From positions 1-7,011 of the forward strand of contig CALLKH010000483.1 in NCBI GenBank assembly GCA_938008425.1: a stretch of DNA of 7,011 bases. The letters are read 5' to 3'. A program made the position numbers and the translations under genes. Shown piece by piece: positions 1-4,537 of this stretch; within the stretch, counting starts at the first letter, position 1; every line of letters starts with the position of its first letter. This DNA comes from an uncultured Planctomycetaceae bacterium. Its GTDB lineage: Bacteria > Planctomycetota > Phycisphaerae > UBA1845 > UTPLA1. Below the pieces are notes generated by a model. It was given only the letters and a program-made list of their open reading frames with translations. It made no database searches and was not told the origin of the DNA.

Positions 1-217
1 AGTACCCGTCGCCGAACCAGCCGTCGTCGAAGAATCCGTCTTCGTAGTAGTACTCGTCGTAGTAGTAGCCGTCATCGAACGCCGGGAAGATGTCGAACCC
101 GAGGGTCGAGTAGCTGAACCCGCCGCCGCGGCCGCGTCGGTCACAGCCGACGGCAAGGGCTATCAGGGCGGTGGTCGAGAGGATGAGCGAGAGTCGTTTG
201 ATGAGTTGAACGGACAT
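1..217 (-). CDS. Small predicted lipoprotein, Asp/Tyr/Gly-rich (partial, C-terminus beyond left edge)
   Basis: Reading the minus strand from the ATG at 217-215 gives 72 open codons to the window edge. The N-terminus is a signal peptide: basic Lys7-Arg8, a hydrophobic stretch (residues 9-23), then a lipobox-like A-V-G-C ending at Cys25. The protein should therefore be exported, lipidated on Cys25 and membrane-anchored. The lipobox is imperfect because Ala, not Leu, sits at -3. After Cys25 come a short Arg/Gly stretch (DRRGRGGG) and a low-complexity region of Asp, Glu, Tyr, Phe and Gly (YYYDEYYYEDGFFDDGWFGDG). No family is recognised and no catalytic motif is visible; function is unknown. A strong ribosome-binding site precedes the ATG by about 10 nt. 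The gene is transcribed away from the kinase cluster, so a functional link is not implied. An ordinary secreted protein with a cleavable signal is the alternative. Confidence 0.72.
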   Translation of the reverse strand, partial: MSVQLIKRLSLILSTTALIALAVGCDRRGRGGGFSYSTLGFDIFPAFDDGYYYDEYYYEDGFFDDGWFGDGY

Positions 218-227
218 GGCTTCGTCT

Positions 228-236
228 TCTCCTTTT
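228..236 (-). promoter_or_regulatory. Ribosome-binding site of the lipoprotein gene
   Basis: On the minus strand this reads AAAAGGAGA, with its AGGAG core about 11 nt before the ATG at 217-215. It is the strongest Shine-Dalgarno match in this part of the window. It supports both the reality and the start of the small lipoprotein gene, which would otherwise be easy to miss because it is cut by the window edge. Confidence 0.7.
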
Positions 237-292
237 CGCATTTCGCCGAACGTGCGGCGGTTGTCTTCGTAACGCGATTCGGTGGAACGGGT

Positions 293-306
293 CGAGCCGT
301 GGCTCG
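293..306. repeat. 14-bp palindrome (CGAGCC-GT-GGCTCG), possible operator
   Basis: Two perfect 6-bp half-sites, CGAGCC and GGCTCG, are separated by GT. The site lies about 76 bp upstream of the lipoprotein start, where a promoter or operator would be expected. Such a short palindrome can arise by chance in GC-rich DNA. A two-base spacer is too short for a stable RNA hairpin, so if functional it would more likely be a dimeric regulator site than a terminator. Confidence 0.25.
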
Positions 307-346
307 TGTGGGTCGGAATCGCGTGTGAGTGCGTCTTTCAATCGCG

Positions 347-367
347 GCCGACGGTTACCCGGTCGGC
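347..367. repeat. Inverted repeat able to form a hairpin
   Basis: GCCGAC at 347-352 pairs with GTCGGC at 362-367, leaving a 9-base loop that contains a further GG/CC pairing. No T-run follows on either side, so it does not look like an intrinsic terminator. It lies in the divergent intergenic region and may be a chance inverted repeat. Confidence 0.2.
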
Positions 368-550
368 ACAGGTCGATAGACCCGCCGGGCGGCGCAAGGT
401 TAGCCGCAGGTCCGCCAAAATCGCGTATCAGGGCAAATGGGGCGAAATATTCGGCCGCACGGGGTGAATACGTGGCTGAGACGGAGCGAATCAGGGTGCC
501 GTGGGGTGCGGACGTGATCGCAAGGCCCTCGCTCCGGCGGTGTAAGTCAT

Positions 551-556
551 TATAAT
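551..556 (+). promoter_or_regulatory. Possible -10 box (TATAAT) for the FHA-like gene
   Basis: A perfect TATAAT stands out in GC-rich surroundings, upstream of the FHA-like gene and in its orientation. No good TTGACA-like -35 box lies 16-18 bp upstream, where the sequence reads near CTCGCT, and there is no extended TG motif. If used, transcription would begin near 563 and give a leader of about 125 nt before the start at 687. The box overlaps the in-frame ATG at 555, which argues that this ATG is not the translation start. Confidence 0.4.
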
Positions 557-606
557 GTCAGAGATTAGGCGCTCGGGCCGGCGATGGGATGTCAGTGGGC
601 CTCGCG

Positions 607-626
607 GGCCGTCAAAAAGACGGGCC
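607..626 (+). other. Small stem-loop with AAAAA loop in the presumed leader
   Basis: GGCCGTC at 607-613 pairs with GACGGGCC at 619-626 around an AAAAA loop. The stem has five continuous base pairs, one bulged G and two more pairs. It lies in the presumed 5' leader between the TATAAT box and the start codon at 687. No T-tract follows, so it is not a terminator. A role in mRNA stability or translation is possible but only inferred. Confidence 0.25.
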
Positions 627-675
627 ATGGGGCGGGTCGAGGAGCCCCGGCCGCCAGCGGCGGGACGGCCTCGGC

Positions 676-680
676 GGGAG
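676..680 (+). promoter_or_regulatory. Ribosome-binding site that fixes the FHA-like gene start
   Basis: GGGAG ends six bases before the ATG at 687, a normal Shine-Dalgarno spacing. The longer in-frame starts at 555 and 627 have no comparable site. This decides the start in favour of 687. Confidence 0.6.
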
Positions 681-686
681 CGAGAC

Positions 687-2330
687 ATGTTTGGGCGTTT
701 AGCAAACGTAAAGATCAAGTCGGCGGAGGACGCGCTGGCTGCCGGGCGCATCGACGAGGCGTTCGTGCTCGCGACGGCGGACGATCTGGCCAAGCATGAG
801 CGGATCGTGAAGGTCCGGGAGTCGCTGGCCTCGGCGTTTCTGGAGCGTGGACAGGAGCGGCTGATGTCGCGTCAGTTTACGGAGGCCATCGCCGACTTCG
901 ACCGCGCCGCCCGGTGCGGCTTTATGGCGGACAAGGTCAAGGAATGGCGGCGGCGCGGCCAGGACGCGTACGACGCCGATCGCGCATCGAGCGCCGAGCG
1001 ACAGGCGGCCCTCGAAGAGGCGCGTCGTCGGGCCGAGGCGGGAAGCCTCGCGGGCGCGGCGGATGCGCTGAATCGCACGCCGTCGAACGATCCCCTTCGC
1101 GGTGCAATGGAGGCGGCACTCGATCGGCAGGCCCGGCAGGCCGCCGATGCCCTCGGCGCTGCGGAGTCGGCGATTGAACGGGATGATCTTCACACCGCGG
1201 CGAAACAGATCACGGCAGCAAAGCGGCTTCACTCGAAGCTCGAAGGACTTGCATCGGCCGAGGCGCGGCTGGTGGATCGAACGGTCGAGCGGGCTCGCGG
1301 TCATTTTGAATCCGGCCGGCTCGACCGGGCGCGGATGGACCTGGAGCTGCTCAGCGAACTCGAATCGCGACGGTCGGAACGAATTGAAATTGAGAATGCC
1401 ATTCGTCACGCGGTGGAGGCGTCGATCGCCTTCGCCGCGCACGATTATTCGAAGGCGGCGGTGTGCCTCGGTCGGGTGGCGAAGGTCTATGCCAAGGCCG
1501 AATGGGTGGCCGAGGCGCGGGAGCGGTTAGCGCGCGTCGAGGAATCCGTTGAATTCCTGATGGAGGGCCCGCTCGGGCTTCTCGCCCACGCCAAAGGCGT
1601 GACCGGCGCGCAGGCGGACCGAGCCGAACTGAACGAAACGCTGGCGGCGCCGAAAGCGCCGCCGCCGCCGATCGCACGGCCGACAGCGCCCCCGGCATAT
1701 GCCGCGAACGAGGCACGGCCCGGCGATACGCCCGGCGTGCCGCGGCGCATGCTGCTCCGGATCGACGGCGTCGGCAGTTTTCTGCTGGTGCGCGGCGATC
1801 GGATCAGCATCGGCAGGGCGGGTCCGGGCGCGACGGCCGACGTGGCATTGGTGAGCGATCTGTCGGAGCGACAGGCGGACATCGTGCGGGCGGGCGAGGA
1901 CTACTTCGTCGTGTCGCAGTCCGGCGTCGAGCTGGCCGGCGCGAATACGGATCATGCGTTGCTTCAGGACGGCGATCGAATCCGGCTCGGCAAGCGAATC
2001 CGGCTGCGATTCCGGCGGCCGAGTCTGAAGAGCAGCGCGGCATTGCTCGACATGGGCGACGGCGTGCGAATGGAAAATGATTGTCGGCGGGTCGTTCTCT
2101 GGAGCGGCCCGGTGCTCATCGGCGGCACGAAGGAATGTCACGTCACGACGCCGCAGAGCGCGGAGGAATATGTGTTGATCGAGCGCGGCGGGCGAATCTA
2201 CGTGAAGCCCATGGGGCCGCGCGGTCAGGCGACGCCGATCGAATTCGGCCAGGCTGTGACCTTGGGTGATTTGCGTTTCACGGTGAATCCGGTCTCCGGA
2301 TCGGGTCGCGCCGGCCGCGTCATGGGTTAG
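687..2330 (+). CDS. Helical TPR-like repeat protein with two degenerate FHA-like domains
   Basis: A 547-aa protein with no signal peptide or membrane segment, so probably cytoplasmic. Residues 1-295 are helical, with six recurring turn units (GRIDEA 20, RQFTEA 62, GSLAGA 119, DDLHTA 166, GRLDRA 210, HDYSKA 252) about 42-57 residues apart. The best TPR-like unit is at 45-78. A Pro/Ala linker spans about 320-353. Residues 355-445 resemble an FHA domain: IGR at 375-377, SERQ at 393-396 and QDGDRIRLG at 427-435. Canonical FHA domains, which bind phosphothreonine, have SxxH and an NG; here the His is Gln and the NG is missing. Residues 470-535 look like a second, more eroded FHA fold, with IGG at 478-480 in place of IGR. 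A TATAAT box and Shine-Dalgarno site support the start at 687. A longer in-frame reading from 555 adds 44 Arg/Pro-rich residues that look like translated leader. Being just upstream of two Ser/Thr kinases suggests a scaffold or substrate role. The FHA call is moderate. Confidence 0.85.
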   Translation: MFGRLANVKIKSAEDALAAGRIDEAFVLATADDLAKHERIVKVRESLASAFLERGQERLMSRQFTEAIADFDRAARCGFMADKVKEWRRRGQDAYDADRASSAERQAALEEARRRAEAGSLAGAADALNRTPSNDPLRGAMEAALDRQARQAADALGAAESAIERDDLHTAAKQITAAKRLHSKLEGLASAEARLVDRTVERARGHFESGRLDRARMDLELLSELESRRSERIEIENAIRHAVEASIAFAAHDYSKAAVCLGRVAKVYAKAEWVAEARERLARVEESVEFLMEGPLGLLAHAKGVTGAQADRAELNETLAAPKAPPPPIARPTAPPAYAANEARPGDTPGVPRRMLLRIDGVGSFLLVRGDRISIGRAGPGATADVALVSDLSERQADIVRAGEDYFVVSQSGVELAGANTDHALLQDGDRIRLGKRIRLRFRRPSLKSSAALLDMGDGVRMENDCRRVVLWSGPVLIGGTKECHVTTPQSAEEYVLIERGGRIYVKPMGPRGQATPIEFGQAVTLGDLRFTVNPVSGSGRAGRVMG

Positions 2331-2465
2331 CGGCGGCTGTGCGAAAGACGGGTGCGAACAGCGGCTTCATTCGAGGCGCGTTCGAACCCATATGCGGTTT
2401 CAAGGTGGAGCCAGACTTGAGAAGCGACGCGGGACGGATCTGCGTCGAATCGAGGGTGTATCGAG
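2331..2465 (+). other. 135-bp gap between the FHA-like gene and the first kinase
   Basis: No gene fits here. A weak inverted repeat, TTCGA at 2370-2374 with TCGAA at 2382-2386, is present without a following T-run, so no intrinsic terminator is evident. No clear promoter is visible either. The sequence therefore does not settle whether the FHA-like gene is co-transcribed with the kinases. A GAGGG ribosome-binding site at 2452-2456 serves the downstream kinase. Confidence 0.5.
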
Positions 2466-4526
2466 ATGTCGTTTCGGTTTAATCAAGGTGATCGGCCGTT
2501 GCCGGGCTACACGATCGAACGCGGCGTGGGCCGCGGCGGTTTCGGCGAGGTCTATTACGCGGTGAGCGACGGCGGCAAGGAAGTTGCGCTCAAGTATCTC
2601 CGCGACAACCCGGAGGTTGAGCTTCGCGGCTCGACGCACTGCCTGAATCTCAAGAGCCCTTATCTCGTCGGCATCCAGGACATCAAGCAGAGCCCCAGCG
2701 GCGACTGGTTCGTCGTGATGGAGTATGTCAACGGCCCGTCGCTCCGCGATCTGATGAACGAGGAGCCGCATGGGCTGGGCACCCAGAAGGCGGCGTACTT
2801 CCTGAAGGAAATCAGCCGCGGGCTGGCCTACCTGCACGACCGCGGAATCGTGCATCGCGATCTCAAGCCGGGGAACATCTTCTATGAGGAAGGCTACGTC
2901 AAGATCGGCGACTACGGCCTGTCGAAGATGATGGCGGCGAGCCAGCACTCGGGCCAGACGATGAGCGTCGGCACCGTGCACTACATGGCCCCGGAAGTCG
3001 GGAGCGGAAATTACGATCGCACGATCGACGTCTACGCGCTCGGCGTGATGCTCTACGAGATGCTGCTCGGCCGCGTGCCGTTCTCGGGTGCGTCGATGGG
3101 CGAGGTGCTCATGAAGCATCTCACGGCCTCGCCCGAAGTGGACGAATTGCCAGCGCCATTCCCGAAAGTGATCCGAAAGGCGCTGGCCAAGGATCCGCGC
3201 GACAGATATCAGACCGTGAACGAAATGATGTCGGATGTTTTCGCGGGCGAGGATCTGAGCCAGTCGGTGGCGTCGATTGATTCGCTGAATTTGACGCGGA
3301 TGGCGGCTGCGGTGGCCAGGAAGGTCAAGGTCGGTGCGGGTGCTCCGGCACGGGAGGGCGGATTCGGCAGCAGCAACGCCGTCACGCTTGATGCCGGACG
3401 CGCCAAGGTGCCACCACCGGTGATCGAACGCGGCGGGCGCGTGCCGCCCATCCCAGCGGACGCGGGTGGACGCGGCGGGCGAAAGCCGAAGAAGCCGGTG
3501 CGAACGTATGACCCTGGCGAGTTGGCGCCCTATCCCCCGCGATCGCGCGTGACGACGGGCTTGCTCGGCATCTTCTTCGGTGCTTTCGGTGCGCATCGGT
3601 TCTACACCGGCCACCACTCGATCGGCGTGTTTCAGTTGATTGTCACGTTCTGCACGGGCGTCGGGGCGCTGTGGGGCATCATCGAAGGCATCATTATTCT
3701 GACCAACGGCGAGTTCGAGGATTCGCTGGGTCGGCCGCTCGTCGATCGATCGCGAACCGATCCGCTCTATCGCAACGTGATGGTGCGGGCATTCTGGGCG
3801 GTCGTGGGCATTGTGTTGGGACTCGCGGCGATTGGACTCACGATCGGCGCGACCGCGGCGCCGGCTGATTATGCGTACTATCGCGTGTCCGGCGAAAAGG
3901 TGTATTTCAACAGCATGTACTGGATGTATGTGGCGGCATGCTGTGGCGCGGTGTGGTGCGGATTCAGCCTCTGGAAGGCGAGCCACCGTGGCGGTCTGAG
4001 CTTCTGGCGGGTGACCGCGCGGCCGGCGCTGATGGCGGTCGCAGCAGGTCTTGGGCTATCCGCCCTGATGGCTCAGATGGTCCTGGTGCCGCATGGCGTT
4101 CAACTGCCGCTCATCGGCCTGTCGGTGATCTGTGCCGCGGCGTTCGTCAAACTCTGGCTGCTGCGCGGTGGCGAGTTCATCTTTCGAAACGGCGATGTGT
4201 ACTGGCATCGGGCGATTTCGCAACTGTTCGCGTTCGGCTCGATTGCACTGATCGCGATTTCGGCATTGTCGTGGCTCGCCTGGCATAAGGGCGACTATCG
4301 TTGGGAATTGAAGAACGAGGGCGTTCGCGAGCTGGTGATTACCGAGGACGACTGGATGTCCTCGCGCCCTGAGCGGATCAAAGTGAGCGGTGTGGCTTCC
4401 GCTTATGACCAGCGGCCGATCTGGATGGTGCTGTCGGGTATCCTGGCGATCGGGTGCGGACTTGAAGCGGATCATCGGCGGCGCATGGGGCAGCGGGCCA
4501 AGAAGGCCTTGTCGGGCGAGGCATAA
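2466..4526 (+). CDS. Membrane Ser/Thr protein kinase fused to a TM2 domain
   Basis: A 686-aa Hanks-type kinase expected to phosphorylate Ser/Thr on cytoplasmic proteins. Residues 14-260 carry the Gly-rich loop GVGRGGFGEV (20-29), VALK with Lys43, a probable alpha-C Glu52 in VELRG, HRDLKPGN (130-137), DYG (149-151, in place of DFG), GTVHYMAPE (169-177) and DVYALG (188-193). All catalytic residues are present. A Pro/Gly-rich, basic linker (260-357) leads to a TM2 domain (about 358-420), recognised by GLLGIFFGAFGAHRFYTGHH and ALWGIIEGIIILTNG. About six more membrane helices follow (438-464, 484-503, 518-540, 546-566, 584-606, 651-667). Basic loops place kinase and C-terminus inside, leaving 607-650 as an external loop that could sense a signal. 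GAGGG lies nine bases before the ATG, and the start aligns exactly with that of the downstream kinase. The ligand and substrates are unknown. Confidence 0.96.
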   Translation: MSFRFNQGDRPLPGYTIERGVGRGGFGEVYYAVSDGGKEVALKYLRDNPEVELRGSTHCLNLKSPYLVGIQDIKQSPSGDWFVVMEYVNGPSLRDLMNEEPHGLGTQKAAYFLKEISRGLAYLHDRGIVHRDLKPGNIFYEEGYVKIGDYGLSKMMAASQHSGQTMSVGTVHYMAPEVGSGNYDRTIDVYALGVMLYEMLLGRVPFSGASMGEVLMKHLTASPEVDELPAPFPKVIRKALAKDPRDRYQTVNEMMSDVFAGEDLSQSVASIDSLNLTRMAAAVARKVKVGAGAPAREGGFGSSNAVTLDAGRAKVPPPVIERGGRVPPIPADAGGRGGRKPKKPVRTYDPGELAPYPPRSRVTTGLLGIFFGAFGAHRFYTGHHSIGVFQLIVTFCTGVGALWGIIEGIIILTNGEFEDSLGRPLVDRSRTDPLYRNVMVRAFWAVVGIVLGLAAIGLTIGATAAPADYAYYRVSGEKVYFNSMYWMYVAACCGAVWCGFSLWKASHRGGLSFWRVTARPALMAVAAGLGLSALMAQMVLVPHGVQLPLIGLSVICAAAFVKLWLLRGGEFIFRNGDVYWHRAISQLFAFGSIALIAISALSWLAWHKGDYRWELKNEGVRELVITEDDWMSSRPERIKVSGVASAYDQRPIWMVLSGILAIGCGLEADHRRRMGQRAKKALSGEA

Positions 4527-4532
4527 GGAGGG
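4525..4532 (+). promoter_or_regulatory. Ribosome-binding site of the second kinase, overlapping the first kinase's stop
   Basis: AAGGAGGG begins inside the TAA stop of the upstream kinase and contains a near-perfect GGAGG core, six bases before the ATG at 4538. This tight arrangement implies a shared transcript and probably translational coupling of the two kinases. Confidence 0.8.
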
Positions 4533-4537
4533 CCCAG

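Larger units (their letters stand above)
237..550. other. Divergent intergenic region without a recognisable gene
   Basis: This stretch lies between the leftward lipoprotein gene and the presumed promoter of the FHA-like gene. Open frames exist on both strands but are Arg/Pro-rich, lack ribosome-binding sites and resemble no protein family, so I treat it as non-coding. It must hold the promoter of the leftward gene, but I see no convincing -35/-10 pair for it. Two structured sites are present: a 14-bp palindrome at 293-306 and a possible hairpin at 347-367. The region around 405-475 is less GC-rich than its surroundings. Confidence 0.6.

Noticed and set aside
282..555. Two short overlapping plus-strand open frames (61 and 76 codons) in the intergenic region
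   Set aside because: They overlap each other in different frames, are Arg-rich, lack ribosome-binding sites and resemble nothing known.
555..686. N-terminal extension of the FHA-like protein from the ATG at 555
   Set aside because: The extra 44 residues are Arg/Pro-rich without structure, the ATG overlaps a TATAAT box and lacks a Shine-Dalgarno site, whereas 687 has one.
699..1442. A 247-codon minus-strand open frame opposite the FHA-like gene
   Set aside because: It has no ribosome-binding site or domain, and the plus-strand product shows clear helical repeats here.
2370..2386. Inverted repeat after the FHA-like gene considered as a terminator
   Set aside because: Only five base pairs, few G-C pairs and no following T-run.
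2400..3986. A 528-codon open frame antisense to the first kinase, and a similar 239-codon one at 4472-5191 antisense to the second
   Set aside because: Both lie opposite strongly supported kinase domains and are rich in His, Arg and Ala, as expected for the complement of GC-rich coding sequence. They resemble each other only because the kinase domains are duplicated.
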